NCBI RefSeq assembly: GCF_002157585.1
Contig: NZ_BDGB01000039.1
Coordinates: 445-64,444 of the forward strand
Direction of reading: 5' to 3'
DNA from: Lentilactobacillus parakefiri
GTDB lineage: Bacteria > Bacillota > Bacilli > Lactobacillales > Lactobacillaceae
DNA length: 64,000 bases
A program made the position numbers and the translations under genes. The notes beneath the pieces are model-generated. The model was not told the DNA's origin. It ran no database searches and worked only from the letters and a program-made list of their open reading frames with translations. The stretch's first letter is position 1. Each line of letters opens with the position of its first letter. Shown here in pieces: positions 17,712 to 26,967 of the stretch.

Positions 17712-18185
17712 ATGGCAAAAGAAAATTTTACAAAGCAATTAGCAAAAATGACCATGCCGCACTTCAATGATCTGCCAAATTTGGACCTTTATATGGACCA
17801 GGTCATCGATGAGGTCAACCAGTACTTGGCCCCCATTACCCACACTAAGATTACCAAAGCAATGATCAACAGCTACGTTAAAAAAGGCATCGTTGACCGA
17901 CCCGTCAAAAAGCGCTATTCACGGCTTCATTTGGCAAAAATTTTAGTTGTCAGTCTACTCAAACCAATTTTATCACTGGATACGATCGATCAAGCCATGA
18001 AAATTGCGTTGAAATTAGAGACCCCCAGTCGGGCATATGACCAGTTCATTGATTTATTTAACCAGGAATTAACCGACGTTGATATTGATAATCTATCCGC
18101 CAAACAGTATCAATCAATGGCTATCCGGGCACTACTCTACAAACTGGTTGTCGATGACCTGATTAACAACAGTAAGAAAGTGTAA
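17712..18185 (+). CDS. DUF1836 protein
   Basis: A 157-residue soluble protein of the DUF1836 family, found in lactobacilli and bacilli. The segment ITKAMINSYVKKGIVDRPVKKRYSRLHLAKILVV resembles a MerR-type helix-turn-helix, so a DNA-binding role is possible but unproven. Start follows AAAGGAAATAGG. Neighbours hemolysin III (divergent) and a DUF975 gene 75 bases downstream. Confidence 0.8.
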   Translation: MAKENFTKQLAKMTMPHFNDLPNLDLYMDQVIDEVNQYLAPITHTKITKAMINSYVKKGIVDRPVKKRYSRLHLAKILVVSLLKPILSLDTIDQAMKIALKLETPSRAYDQFIDLFNQELTDVDIDNLSAKQYQSMAIRALLYKLVVDDLINNSKKV

Positions 18186-18259
18186 GGCCTTTTTATTAAG
18201 TGAAAATCTCACCTTGAACTATAATAAGAATGTAACTAAATTTATTGGGGGTTGATCTT

Positions 18260-19039
18260 ATGAATCGAGCAGCTTTAAAATTAGACGCTAAAAGTCTGTT
18301 AAATGCTCATTTTAAATTTTTCTTTCTGCTATTTTTGCCAGTATTCATTCTGGAAGTGATTGGCGGGTATCTCTCCGCACCTCGAGAAGATATTTATGAT
18401 GCTCAGTTGAACGCCAACATGCCGGTGTGGACCGGATCGCAAACGTTTGGAACGTTGGTGACCCTCGTTGGCGCTCTGGTTGGTGTTGGAATCTTCTTCA
18501 TCTGCATTGATGCCATGCGGCAAAAGCTGACTTATGAACAGCCGTTTCAAAAGTCAATGACCATTTTCAATAACGTCGATTATTTTTTAGGAACCATCCT
18601 ACTGTACATCATTCAGTATGTCTTTATTTTCTTATGGATGATCTTGCTGATCATTCCAGGACTCATCAAGGCCTTGGCCTATTCACAATCGTTTTATATT
18701 TATCGCGATGCCATCGACCGCGGTGAGAAAATTAGTTACCTTGACGCAATCACGCGCAGCCGGAAACTAATGGATGGTCACAAATGGGAATACTTTGTAA
18801 TGGGACTCAGCTTTATCGGTTGGGGCCTACTGGCAGTCATTACTTTCGGAATTGCGGCAATTTGGGTACAGCCTTACATGACCCTGAGCTTTGCGAACTA
18901 CTATCGGGAATTGGCCGATGAGCACAATACGAAAGTTACCCAGGAAGCTGGCCGGATTAATCCAACGCCAGTGAATAACGGAGAAGCGCAATCAATCAAT
19001 GATTCCAATGATCCATCAGATAATACATCAAATAAATAA
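18260..19039 (+). CDS. DUF975 family integral membrane protein (second copy)
   Basis: A 259-residue protein with about five membrane helices and the family region AITRSRKLMDGHKWEYFVMGLSFIGW. Compared with the paralogue at 10025 it has an extra hydrophilic C-terminal tail of about 40 residues, rich in Asn, Asp and Ser. Start at 18260 follows GGGGGTTG. Function unknown. Confidence 0.83.
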   Translation: MNRAALKLDAKSLLNAHFKFFFLLFLPVFILEVIGGYLSAPREDIYDAQLNANMPVWTGSQTFGTLVTLVGALVGVGIFFICIDAMRQKLTYEQPFQKSMTIFNNVDYFLGTILLYIIQYVFIFLWMILLIIPGLIKALAYSQSFYIYRDAIDRGEKISYLDAITRSRKLMDGHKWEYFVMGLSFIGWGLLAVITFGIAAIWVQPYMTLSFANYYRELADEHNTKVTQEAGRINPTPVNNGEAQSINDSNDPSDNTSNK

Positions 19040-19059
19040 ACAAACAATCTAAGATTAGA

Positions 19060-19104
19060 TCCAGTTAGAAACTGATGAATTTCAGTTTTTAGCTGGACCT
19101 TTTT
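19060..19104 (+). terminator. Terminator of the DUF975 gene
   Basis: Stem TCCAGTTAGAAACTGA / TCAGTTTTTAGCTGGA then CCTTTTT. Confidence 0.8.
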
Positions 19105-19134
19105 CGTTACACTCGGGATGAGTCTAGAGGCGGG

Positions 19135-19222
19135 AGCAAAAATAATTATCGTCTCACCCATCTTTCAGCATTGCAAATATTCCATAGCAACAACGTGGGA
19201 ATTAAAGCAGTTTCCAGCCATA
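19135..19222 (-). repeat. Hairpin element A3 (truncated)
   Basis: Half of a family A element in reverse orientation: TTATCGTCTCACCCATCTTT.. through CAACGTGGGAATTAAAGCAG and TTTCCAGCCATAA. It matches the left half of A5 and stops exactly where the variable inner stem would begin. Confidence 0.75.
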
Positions 19223-19324
19223 ATTATCACTGGGTTGATACCTGTTTGAAGAAGCGGGCTCTTAGTTTTCACTGGTATGGTATTATACAGATACAAGTAT
19301 TTATCATGATTGGAGATCCTAGCG

Positions 19325-20344
19325 ATGCGGGTAACAACTTTTGGCGAGATTATGCTACGGCTAACGGTGCCGGATAGCAAGAAATTTGTCCAGGCGACTT
19401 CTTTTAACGCGAACTACGGCGGTGCTGAGGCAAATGTTGCCGTCTCGCTGGCCATTTTGGGTGATGATGTGGGCTTTATCACTAAACTACCCAAGAATGA
19501 ATTAGGCGATGGCGCGATCCAAAAGTTGAAAGGATTCGGGGTTGATACCAACCACATTCTTCGTGATACCGGTCGGCTGGGCGTTTACTACCTTGAACCA
19601 GGGAGTGGCGTTCGCCCGAGCAACGTGATTTATGATCGAGCTGGCAGCGTTTTTTCGGCCTCAGCAGTTTCTGACTTTAACTGGGCAGATATTTTGGGGA
19701 AAACCGATTATTTTTACATCTCCGGGATTACCCCCGCTCTTTCGGACAATCTTCAAACCGTGCTCCTTGAAGCGGCCCAGTTCTGCCACGATCATCGAAT
19801 TCACGTGATCTACGACGCAAATTTCAGAGGAAAGTTATGGACATCAAAACAGGCAGTGGCCTTTAACAAACAAATTCTACCGCTGATAGATACTTGTCTG
19901 GTGCACGACGAGGATATTGAACAAGCATTTGGTATTCCTGCATTCAAGACCGCTAACCATCAAGCAATCGCTCAAAAGGATACCTTTAAACAAGCAATGG
20001 CCGTTCTAGCCGAAAGATACCCGAATCTCACCACTGTGGCCAGTGTCTTGTGTGACATTCATTCACCGCAAAATAGTCGGTGGATGGGAATAATACGTCG
20101 TGGTCGCCGCTTCTACGAAAGTCCGATTTATTCCGTCGATATTTTACCCGAAGTTGCCGGCGGTGACGCCTTTGGTGCGGCACTAGTTCACGGAATACTA
20201 AACGACTTTTCTTCTCAATTCCAACTTGACTATGCCATTGCGGCAGCAGTTTTAAAGCTGACCATTCCGGGTGACTTCAACCTTTCGACTGATGCAGAAA
20301 TTCAGGCAGCGATGCCCGTGGATCCGCGATCAATTAATAGATAA
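19325..20344 (+). CDS. kdgK: 2-dehydro-3-deoxygluconokinase (copy 1)
   Basis: A 339-residue PfkB-family sugar kinase that phosphorylates 2-keto-3-deoxygluconate to KDPG. The GGAEANVAVSLAILG substrate motif (about residues 33-47) and the C-terminal AGGDAFGAAL anion-hole/base motif are present. Start at 19325 follows GGAGATCC. It is convergent with uxuA1, consistent with hexuronate catabolism. It differs strongly from the copy at 37313. Confidence 0.88.
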   Translation: MRVTTFGEIMLRLTVPDSKKFVQATSFNANYGGAEANVAVSLAILGDDVGFITKLPKNELGDGAIQKLKGFGVDTNHILRDTGRLGVYYLEPGSGVRPSNVIYDRAGSVFSASAVSDFNWADILGKTDYFYISGITPALSDNLQTVLLEAAQFCHDHRIHVIYDANFRGKLWTSKQAVAFNKQILPLIDTCLVHDEDIEQAFGIPAFKTANHQAIAQKDTFKQAMAVLAERYPNLTTVASVLCDIHSPQNSRWMGIIRRGRRFYESPIYSVDILPEVAGGDAFGAALVHGILNDFSSQFQLDYAIAAAVLKLTIPGDFNLSTDAEIQAAMPVDPRSINR

Positions 20345-20356
20345 ACAATCTAAGAT

Positions 20357-20407
20357 TAGCGCCAGCTAGAAACTAATTAATTTCGGCTTCCAGCTGGCGC
20401 TAATTTT
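20357..20407. terminator. Bidirectional terminator
   Basis: Stem TTAGCGCCAGCT / AGCTGGCGCTAA between kdgK and uxuA1. Confidence 0.8.
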
Positions 20408-20434
20408 AAATTGTTTTAGTTGGCAGGCTCCTCA

Positions 20435-21520
20435 TCAAGCCCTACTTTTCGTAATGGCTTCCCACAACCCGTTTAAATAGGTGACACCAAGCGCCCGATC
20501 ATAGAGACCATATCCTGGGCGCCCATTTTCTCCCCAAATATTTCGGCCGTGGTCCGGTCTAATATAACCATCATAGGCATTATCAGCCAGTGCTTTGACA
20601 ATTTCATACATATTCAGCGATCCAGTAGAAGACAAATGTGCCGATTCGTGGAAGGCTGTTTTTGCCTGATTCATAAATCGGATATTTCGGGCATGAATAA
20701 ACGGTGCCCGCTCTTTCTTCACAAATTCGCGAATAATCGCCGGAACGTCATTTCGTGGATTCTCTCCCAAGCTGCCGGTACAAATCGTAAAGCCATTATA
20801 GGGTGATTCGTGCAGCTGTTCGATTTTTAACATATCTTCCCGATTTTTATAAATTCTTGGCAGTCCAAATAATGGGAACGGTGGATCATCAGGATGCATC
20901 GCCATTCTGACATCGTACTTTTCACAAGTCGGTATGATTGCATCCAAGAAATATTTTAGATTTGCACGCAATTGTTCGCCATCAACGTGTCGGTACTTCG
21001 CAAACAGTCGTTGAACATGTGCCAGTCGTTCAGGCTCCCATCCCGGCATTTCAAAGCCCTTTGATCCGGACATGATCTGTTGAATCAGATCGTTGGGATC
21101 ATCAGAAAGTCTATCTGGTTGGTAAGCCATCGCATTCGAGCCGTCTGGCAACTGATAGTTCAGATTCGTTCGCAGCCAGTCAAACACGGGCATGAAATTA
21201 TAGCAAATCACCTTCACACCATATTTGGAGAGGTTTTTGATGGTTTGCTGATAGTTTTCAATATATTGATCACGTCCAGGCTGCCCAGTTTTGATGTCAT
21301 CATGAACATTCACCGATTCAATGACTTCAAATCCTAAGCCGGCACTGGTGACAGTTTGTTTAAGCTTTGCAATCTGGCTTGTTGGCCATACTTCGCCCAC
21401 AGGAATGTCGGACAACGCAGTGACAGCCTGGGTCACGCCTGGTATTTGGCGAATCTCTGCCAGTTCAACTGGATCATTTTGTTCACCAAACCATCTGAAC
21501 CCCATTTTCAAGGCAATCAT
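20435..21520 (-). CDS. uxuA: Mannonate dehydratase (intact copy)
   Basis: A 361-residue metal-dependent (Mn/Fe) dehydratase converting D-mannonate to 2-keto-3-deoxygluconate. The family's MGFRWFG start, VIESVNVHDDIK, MAMHPDDPP, CTGSLGE and RPDHGR segments are all present. The ATG at 21520 abuts the GGAAAGG site, so translation may begin at the TTG four codons later, matching the second copy. A GntR gene is divergent and an operator-like palindrome lies at 21542-21557. The second copy at 44135 is frameshifted, so this is probably the working one. Confidence 0.93.
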   Translation of the reverse strand: MIALKMGFRWFGEQNDPVELAEIRQIPGVTQAVTALSDIPVGEVWPTSQIAKLKQTVTSAGLGFEVIESVNVHDDIKTGQPGRDQYIENYQQTIKNLSKYGVKVICYNFMPVFDWLRTNLNYQLPDGSNAMAYQPDRLSDDPNDLIQQIMSGSKGFEMPGWEPERLAHVQRLFAKYRHVDGEQLRANLKYFLDAIIPTCEKYDVRMAMHPDDPPFPLFGLPRIYKNREDMLKIEQLHESPYNGFTICTGSLGENPRNDVPAIIREFVKKERAPFIHARNIRFMNQAKTAFHESAHLSSTGSLNMYEIVKALADNAYDGYIRPDHGRNIWGENGRPGYGLYDRALGVTYLNGLWEAITKSRA

Positions 21521-21541
21521 CCTTTCCGAACCCTTAATTTG

Positions 21542-21557
21542 ATACTAATATATCACT
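21542..21557. promoter_or_regulatory. Candidate UxuR/GntR operator
   Basis: ATACTAATATATCACT, one of a set of sites with core TAAYATATYA, between uxuA1 and the divergent gntR gene. Confidence 0.5.
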
Positions 21558-21674
21558 TTTAAAATCCTTGGTCAAAGTCGCTATTCCGCAATTTCGTTCA
21601 CTTTGGCGATTCAGGAAAATGATTAATATGGTAACATATTCTCAGTGAATCAATTTTAACAAAGGAAAGATGAG

Positions 21675-22343
21675 ATGACATGGAAAGCTTACAAGATAAG
21701 GCATAACGCAATTTATTCAAAAATCATGAATTTAGATTTATATCCTGGTCAACAAGTCTCTGACAAACAGTTCGAAGAAGAAATCGGCGTGAGTCGTACG
21801 CCGGTCCGAGAAGCGATGCTCCGTTTACGACGGGATGACATGCTCTACTCGCTTCCCCAAAGCGGGACCAACGTCACTCGAATTGACCTCAAAAAATCCT
21901 TGGATGCCCGCTATTCACGTCAACTACTGGAGTCAGATATTGCGAGATCTATCGGCGATACTTTAACCGATGATCAAATCAGCCAACTCGCTTCGGTGGT
22001 TGAAGAACAGACAACTGCCTCCAAACGCGATCAGATTCAATTATTCTTTCAAATGGACAATCACTTCCACCAAAAGATTTACGAATTTGCTGACAAACAA
22101 AACATTTGGAATTGGCTGGTTGACTTTAGTGTCGACCTCAACCGCTACCGCTTGCTCAGAGTTTACGACGCCAATCTGCCGATGAGCCGATTGACGCAGG
22201 AACACCAAGACATTATCGACGCCTTTCGCGCTCACGATGCAGCCAAAGTTTACCAACTTGTTTACAGCCATCTCAATTTGATGCTCAGTGAGCAAAAGTC
22301 CGTTCTGGATAAATTTCCAGACTATTTCACCAATATTAATTAG
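21675..22343 (+). CDS. GntR-family (FadR/UxuR-type) regulator, copy 1
   Basis: A 222-residue repressor: N-terminal winged helix with SRTPVREAMLRLRRD (about residues 39-53) and a C-terminal all-helical FCD ligand domain with the Asp/His metal positions (e.g. DNHFH). It is divergent from uxuA1, which suggests control of hexuronate genes by an intermediate. A paralogue at 45445, about half identical by eye, sits divergent from uxuA2 in the same way. Start follows AAAGGAAAG. Confidence 0.88.
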   Translation: MTWKAYKIRHNAIYSKIMNLDLYPGQQVSDKQFEEEIGVSRTPVREAMLRLRRDDMLYSLPQSGTNVTRIDLKKSLDARYSRQLLESDIARSIGDTLTDDQISQLASVVEEQTTASKRDQIQLFFQMDNHFHQKIYEFADKQNIWNWLVDFSVDLNRYRLLRVYDANLPMSRLTQEHQDIIDAFRAHDAAKVYQLVYSHLNLMLSEQKSVLDKFPDYFTNIN

Positions 22344-22452
22344 TGGTCGCAGAATTACTCCGATCGAACAGTTCTTTTACAGTTCTGTTAAAAAGTCAGG
22401 GTGGCTGGTCGTTGAATGTTACACTTTGAATTGAATGAGGAGGAGATTATTT

Positions 22453-23643
22453 ATGAAGATCAAACAATTTTTGCGGCTGACGCTCATTACCTGTGCGGCC
22501 ACAATCACAGTTGGGATCGGCCTTTCCGGTCAGTCATCAACGGTTAGCGCCAGTTCAGGTAGTTATAAGACCGTTGCAACAGCAGCGATCAAAAAAGCAC
22601 CCTACCATAAAAAGTCGTCAGCAGGGGCTGTCTATAACGCTTCACACACTAAAAAGGTTGCTAATCTAAAAACTTACCCTTACACCACTTGGTATGCAAC
22701 TGCCAAAGTTACTTTGAAGCACGGCAGTTCAAAGGCACTCTACTATAAAGTCAAGAATGGTTCCGGCAGCGTTTCTGGGATTGTCTGGAATAAATACCTG
22801 AAGCCCGGCACCTCACCATTTGGTCTCAAGTATGCCAAGTCAGCGGTCGCTTTGGATGTCAACACCAATAACAATGTTTGGACTAAAAATGCCAACACCG
22901 CGCGACCAATCGCTTCACTTTCCAAATTAATGACCCTTTATCTGGTCCGACAAAAGATTTCTCAAGGTAAAGGCACTTGGTCTAGCAAGGTGACGACCAG
23001 CAATGCCGGTTTGAAGAAATTGGGTAAATCCAACGTCTTTGGTGGATTCAAATTCAACCATAACAGCTACACCGTTCGTCAGTTGTATCTAGCCGGGTTG
23101 ATTGAATCGTCCAATAACGCCGCTATTGCCCTTGGTCAATGGGTCGCTGGTGGCTCAACCCCTGCCTACAACAAAAAATTCATCGGCATGATGAACAACC
23201 AGGCTCAGGAATGGGGATTGAAGCACTCGTCATTTGTTTCCGCATCCGGGATGGAACAAAACAGTTTGGTTCCATACGGCTATAGCATTGGGGCAGCTAA
23301 AAACGCCAATTACGTTTCGGCCATTGACATTGCGCAAATTTCCCGTCACTTTGTTGTTGATCACAATGACATTTTGACTGACGCTTCAGTTAAATCCATG
23401 AAGGTTGATGGACAAACGCTCCATAACTACAACAACCTACTACCCGGTCGAAAGTATTATCAAAAGTCATTGAATGTTGATGGTTTGAAAACCGGCTACA
23501 CCGATCCTGCTGGCTACTGCTTCGTCGGTACTGGTCGAAAATCGGGCCACGACCGGATAATTACCGTTGTCTTGCATGATGAAAATGAGTTTACTGAAAC
23601 CCGCTCATTGATGAACTACGTTTACAATAAAAATCTCGCTTAG
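22453..23643 (+). CDS. dacA: Secreted serine D-Ala-D-Ala carboxypeptidase (PBP5 family)
   Basis: A 396-residue extracellular peptidoglycan-trimming enzyme. After the signal peptide (to about residue 34) comes an ~85-residue lysine/tyrosine-rich domain resembling lactobacillar wall-binding (SLAP/GW-like) domains, then the transpeptidase fold with SLSK (155-158), SSN (219-221) and KTG (346-348). Start at 22453 follows GGAGGAG. The family's usual C-terminal membrane anchor is not visible; the N-terminal domain may anchor it to the wall instead. Confidence 0.9.
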   Translation: MKIKQFLRLTLITCAATITVGIGLSGQSSTVSASSGSYKTVATAAIKKAPYHKKSSAGAVYNASHTKKVANLKTYPYTTWYATAKVTLKHGSSKALYYKVKNGSGSVSGIVWNKYLKPGTSPFGLKYAKSAVALDVNTNNNVWTKNANTARPIASLSKLMTLYLVRQKISQGKGTWSSKVTTSNAGLKKLGKSNVFGGFKFNHNSYTVRQLYLAGLIESSNNAAIALGQWVAGGSTPAYNKKFIGMMNNQAQEWGLKHSSFVSASGMEQNSLVPYGYSIGAAKNANYVSAIDIAQISRHFVVDHNDILTDASVKSMKVDGQTLHNYNNLLPGRKYYQKSLNVDGLKTGYTDPAGYCFVGTGRKSGHDRIITVVLHDENEFTETRSLMNYVYNKNLA

Positions 23644-23680
23644 TTAAAACCAGGTCGAATAAGACCATTGTGCTAACACT

Positions 23681-23730
23681 AACGGCAGCTGTGATCAAGC
23701 TTACCACTTTTGTCACAGCTGCCGTTTTTT
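23681..23730 (+). terminator. Terminator of dacA
   Basis: Stem AACGGCAGCTGTGA / TCACAGCTGCCGTT then T6. Confidence 0.85.
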
Positions 23731-23870
23731 GTCGTTTTCAATGCAATCAATCCCGTCTTTCAACACAAATAACAATCCCCTAATTGACTTATTACCGAAA
23801 AAATCATAATCTAATAGATAGTGATTTCATTATACAAATAGTTGAGTTTTGGGGGAGCGTCTACATAATC

Positions 23871-24128
23871 ATGGAAAATGAAAGCAATTATGATCTATAC
23901 ACACGGCTCAGTCCACGCTGCTGGTCGGAAGCACTGGTCGCCAAGGCTGCCGAAAACGAACTGAAGCATAGTGCCAATCGCGGTGACGGTGAGGCCCGAA
24001 TGCTGTTGGAGCTGCATCAACTCGAACCGGCAGCTAAGCCATTATTCGGCCATGTCGCCCATGCCAGGCATAAAAAAATGCGTTCGTATAAATATATCTA
24101 CACATTGCATTTGAAGTTTGGAAACTAA
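23871..24128 (+). CDS. Hypothetical protein, end overlaps a repeat remnant
   Basis: An 85-residue frame, rich in Ala, Glu, Leu and Arg, with no recognised family. GGGGGAG lies 14 bases before the ATG, a little far. Its last codons run into a remnant of a family A repeat (TTTGGAAACTAAGCGCTTGA), so the C-terminus may have been replaced by repeat insertion. It may be a fragment or not a gene. Confidence 0.35.
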   Translation: MENESNYDLYTRLSPRCWSEALVAKAAENELKHSANRGDGEARMLLELHQLEPAAKPLFGHVAHARHKKMRSYKYIYTLHLKFGN

Positions 24129-24158
24129 GCGCTTGATTTCCACGTTTCCGCAATGTAA
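24112..24158 (+). repeat. Family A end remnant
   Basis: TTTGGAAACTAAGCGCTTGATTTCCACGTTTCCGC-like end of a family A element, abutting B1. Confidence 0.5.
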
Positions 24159-24171
24159 GAGTCAAAATAAT

Positions 24172-24394
24172 AAGTTGAGACTGGGACAATAGGCGTTTAG
24201 ATCCCAGAGTTTAACGAGAAAGTGCAATCATTCCTGGTTTTGGAATGGTTGCACTTTCTCGTTAAACGGCAGGGATCTGCCGTTTGCCACGTAGGCTAGG
24301 CAAGCGATGCTGGCCGTCGTCGCAGCTTTTGGCAAGATAGAAGTGGTGATCAAAGTTGCCATTACAAACACAAAAGAGTTATGTCTCACCCTCG
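24172..24394 (+). repeat. Hairpin element B1 (family B, full)
   Basis: Framework GACTGGGACAATAGGCG and GATCCC, then the stem 24209-24234 / 24242-24267 (outer arm GTTTAACGAGAAAGTGCAA) with apex ATTCC-TGGTTTT-GGAAT, then GGGATC, the module GCCACGTAGGCTAGGC, a mini hairpin AGCGATGCT, GGCCGTCGTCGCAG, and an end GTTATGTCTCACCC. It lies between convergent genes and accounts for the 24129-24442 gap. Confidence 0.8.
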
Positions 24395-24442
24395 ACTTTT
24401 TCGAATCCAAATAAAAGTTAGCAATCCAACATCACCGGATTT

Positions 24443-25177
24443 TTACATAGCGGTCATTCCACCATCAATTACAAACTCAGATCCTGTCGAATAGCTGGCG
24501 TCATCCGATGCCAAGAAAAGCACCATCTTGGAAACTTCTTCCGGCTCAGCCACTCGTTGTAGTGGAATCGATTTTGCGAATTGTTTGATGACTTCTTCAC
24601 TATCACCTTGATGAATCATTGGCGTTGAAATAAACCCTGGGTGAACTGAGTTAACACGGATATGTGAACCGGCCAACTGCAACGCAGCCGCCTTGGTCAT
24701 TCCACGAACCGCAAATTTGGTGTCGGTATAGCCAATCGCACCGCCAACCAGACCGTTCATTGATGAAATATTCACGATACTGCCGCTGCCATTCTTCTTC
24801 ATGGCTTCAGCCGCGTACTTCATCCCCAGAAAGACGGAAAGTTGGTTAATCTTGAAGATCTTCATGTAGTCATCGAGGGTAATCTCGGCAAGCGGTTTGT
24901 TAAAACTGATCCCGGCATTATTAACCAATATATCCAGTTTGCCAAATCTCTTGACCGTCTCATCAATGACCTTCTTCCAATCATTTTCACTGGAAACATC
25001 CTGTTTGATAAATTGAACGTTATCGCCTAATTCATCAGCCAAAGCATTGCCCTTTTCTTCGTTAATATCGGTAATGACAACCTGGGCGCCCTCATGAACG
25101 AACAACTTAGCATGACTGGCACCCATTCCTTGCGAAGCACCGGTAATGATAGCAACTTTGTTATCTAATTTTCCCAT
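24443..25177 (-). CDS. SDR-family NAD(P)-dependent oxidoreductase
   Basis: A 244-residue classical short-chain dehydrogenase. Cofactor motif TGASQGMG (12-19), NNAG (86-89) and catalytic Ser138/139, Tyr150, Lys154 (YTDTK) are present. It resembles lactobacillar alcohol/ketoreductases of the RADH or cyclopentanol dehydrogenase type. Some lactobacilli use an SDR as fructuronate reductase, so a uronate role is possible but not shown. Start follows AGGAGG and a cre-like site sits 16 bases upstream. Confidence 0.88.
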   Translation of the reverse strand: MGKLDNKVAIITGASQGMGASHAKLFVHEGAQVVITDINEEKGNALADELGDNVQFIKQDVSSENDWKKVIDETVKRFGKLDILVNNAGISFNKPLAEITLDDYMKIFKINQLSVFLGMKYAAEAMKKNGSGSIVNISSMNGLVGGAIGYTDTKFAVRGMTKAAALQLAGSHIRVNSVHPGFISTPMIHQGDSEEVIKQFAKSIPLQRVAEPEEVSKMVLFLASDDASYSTGSEFVIDGGMTAM

Positions 25178-25192
25178 ATTCGTGGCCTCCTG

Positions 25193-25206
25193 TGAAAGCG
25201 TTTACT
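25193..25206. promoter_or_regulatory. cre-like site (CcpA)
   Basis: TGAAAGCGTTTACT matches TGWNANCGNTNWCA at 13 of 14 positions, just upstream of the SDR gene. Confidence 0.65.
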
Positions 25207-25259
25207 ATCTACGGACATAGTATAACCGATTTATTTTAATTATCTAAATAATTTGCTTA

Positions 25260-26231
25260 TTAAAATTTGAGGAGGATCTTTTTCTTCTTTGAATTTTTTT
25301 CAAGTTTCTTGTGTGCCCAAGCCGCATCTTCGTATGACTTCTCCAAGATTGAATCCTCAAGCAGGTAGCCATCCGCCATTAATCGATTGATAAACTTCGC
25401 AGCATCTCTGATTTGATCAAGCGGCGCATTGCTGATCACAAAGCCGCTGATTGTCTTTGACTGGGTATAAAATTGCCGGACATCAAAGGCGAACCGATTA
25501 TTCTTTGGCGCTGTAATCAAACAAACTTTCCCACCAGGCTTTAGTGCCTGTAAATTATCTTGGAGTTGCACTTTACCAGAGGTATCCACCACGTAGTCGA
25601 CCTTTTGAATGTCAGCCTTACTCAGCTGTTTTTTGAGCGACTTGTCGTAGTTCAAACATTGATCACTCCCAAGCCGATCCAGCAGATCAAAATCACTGGT
25701 ATTTGAAGTTGTGACCACCTTTAACCCCATCACGTGGGCCATCTGGACAAATTTGGTCCCGACATGTCCGGCAGCGCCTTCAACCAAAATCGACGTCCCG
25801 GAGACGGCCCCAAACACTTTGGTCAAAACGATTGCGGCAGTTGCGGCAGAATGGACCGCGGCCACCAGTTGAGTAGGCTCAACATGCTCTGGTACGTGGA
25901 ATAGTCGAGCCGCTGGGATTGCCGCATATTCGCTGGTGACGCCTTGGCGGCCTGAATAGCCCATACTGTTAGTCCAAACCCACTCGCCCTTGGAAAAGCC
26001 GGTAACGTCACTGCCAACTTCCTGGACTTGTCCGACAGCATCTCGCCCGACGACAAATGGAAAATCGGTGTCGGTTTTAAATGAGCCTGAACGGACAAAT
26101 GTATCGACGTGATTGACGGCGACCACATTGACTTTAATCAACACTTCATCACTGGTGATTGTCGGCTTGGGCAACTCACCTACTTTGATGTCCTTGGCCT
26201 CACCGTTTTGCGTAATATAAGCTGCTCGCAT
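25260..26231 (-). CDS. Zinc-free MDR-family NADPH:quinone oxidoreductase
   Basis: A 323-residue medium-chain reductase. It has the GroES-like N-terminal domain and a Rossmann domain with EGAAGHVGTKFVQMA binding NADPH. The catalytic and structural zinc cysteines of alcohol dehydrogenases are absent, which places it with quinone/enone reductases (QOR, crotonyl or enoyl types). Start at 26231 follows GGGAGG. It ends 54 bases before the cre site of the SDR gene, which has the same orientation. Confidence 0.85.
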   Translation of the reverse strand: MRAAYITQNGEAKDIKVGELPKPTITSDEVLIKVNVVAVNHVDTFVRSGSFKTDTDFPFVVGRDAVGQVQEVGSDVTGFSKGEWVWTNSMGYSGRQGVTSEYAAIPAARLFHVPEHVEPTQLVAAVHSAATAAIVLTKVFGAVSGTSILVEGAAGHVGTKFVQMAHVMGLKVVTTSNTSDFDLLDRLGSDQCLNYDKSLKKQLSKADIQKVDYVVDTSGKVQLQDNLQALKPGGKVCLITAPKNNRFAFDVRQFYTQSKTISGFVISNAPLDQIRDAAKFINRLMADGYLLEDSILEKSYEDAAWAHKKLEKNSKKKKILLKF

Positions 26232-26337
26232 AATAATTCCTCCCATCCAGATATCTAATTCTTAACACCTCGATTATAAGGCCAAACTGATAAGCGAACA
26301 GGAATAAAGACGATTAAAATGATTGGGACACAAAAAG

Positions 26338-26369
26338 CCTGAACATCACCAAAAAGGGATGCTCAGGCA
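26338..26369 (-). terminator. Hairpin terminator in the 26232-26523 gap
   Basis: GCCTGA..ATC / GGAT..TCAGGC followed on the minus strand by TTTTTGTGTCCC. The adjoining GATTGGGACA resembles the end of family B elements. Nothing else is seen in this gap. Confidence 0.55.
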
Positions 26370-26523
26370 TTGAAAGTGTGAATTAATATCATCAGATCCG
26401 ATTTCTAGTCAAGCCAGCAGCTTCAACCAACATCCCAATTTAAGCGAATAAAGCCATTATTTCAAGCCGGAAATAATCGATTTAGTCCCTTAAATAGTGA
26501 TCAATCTGCCTGCAGTTGGCCAG

Positions 26524-26763
26524 TCACTGATTTAACCACTGAATCTTGAACTGCTGCTCGCCGTCAATTGAATGAACCGTTTCTTCATCCCCATTAACCG
26601 GTGCATGCGGGATTCGAAAGCTGGGGTGCATGTGGCTGGTAAAATCAAATTCATAACCAATCCCAGACTTTTGCTTTTCAGCTTTCATCAATCCAAACGT
26701 ACCATCAGACAGTTTAACGATCTGTTCCTTCTTTTTTGAAGGGTCAACATAAATTGTTGTCAT
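26524..26763 (-). CDS. Hypothetical small protein
   Basis: A 79-residue soluble protein beginning MTTIYVDPSKKKEQIVKLSDG, with a mixed beta pattern and several His residues (SHMHPSFRIPHAP). No family is recognised. The ATG has GGAGGTGCAG upstream, a good site, which supports it being real. Confidence 0.55.
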   Translation of the reverse strand: MTTIYVDPSKKKEQIVKLSDGTFGLMKAEKQKSGIGYEFDFTSHMHPSFRIPHAPVNGDEETVHSIDGEQQFKIQWLNQ

Positions 26764-26967
26764 AATCTGCACCTCCACTTACATTATAGCAGTGGTTTTG
26801 GGCGTCGATGACATTAATCATCAGATATCCTTGACTTATAGTCCACTTCAACGTTTATAGTGATATTAATCGTAACCAAATCCTGACCACGGTTTTGTTG
26901 GAAACGAGTATACTGAAATTAAGTCCTTTTCAGAAAATAAGCTATTAATGATTAATAAGGAGTCGCA

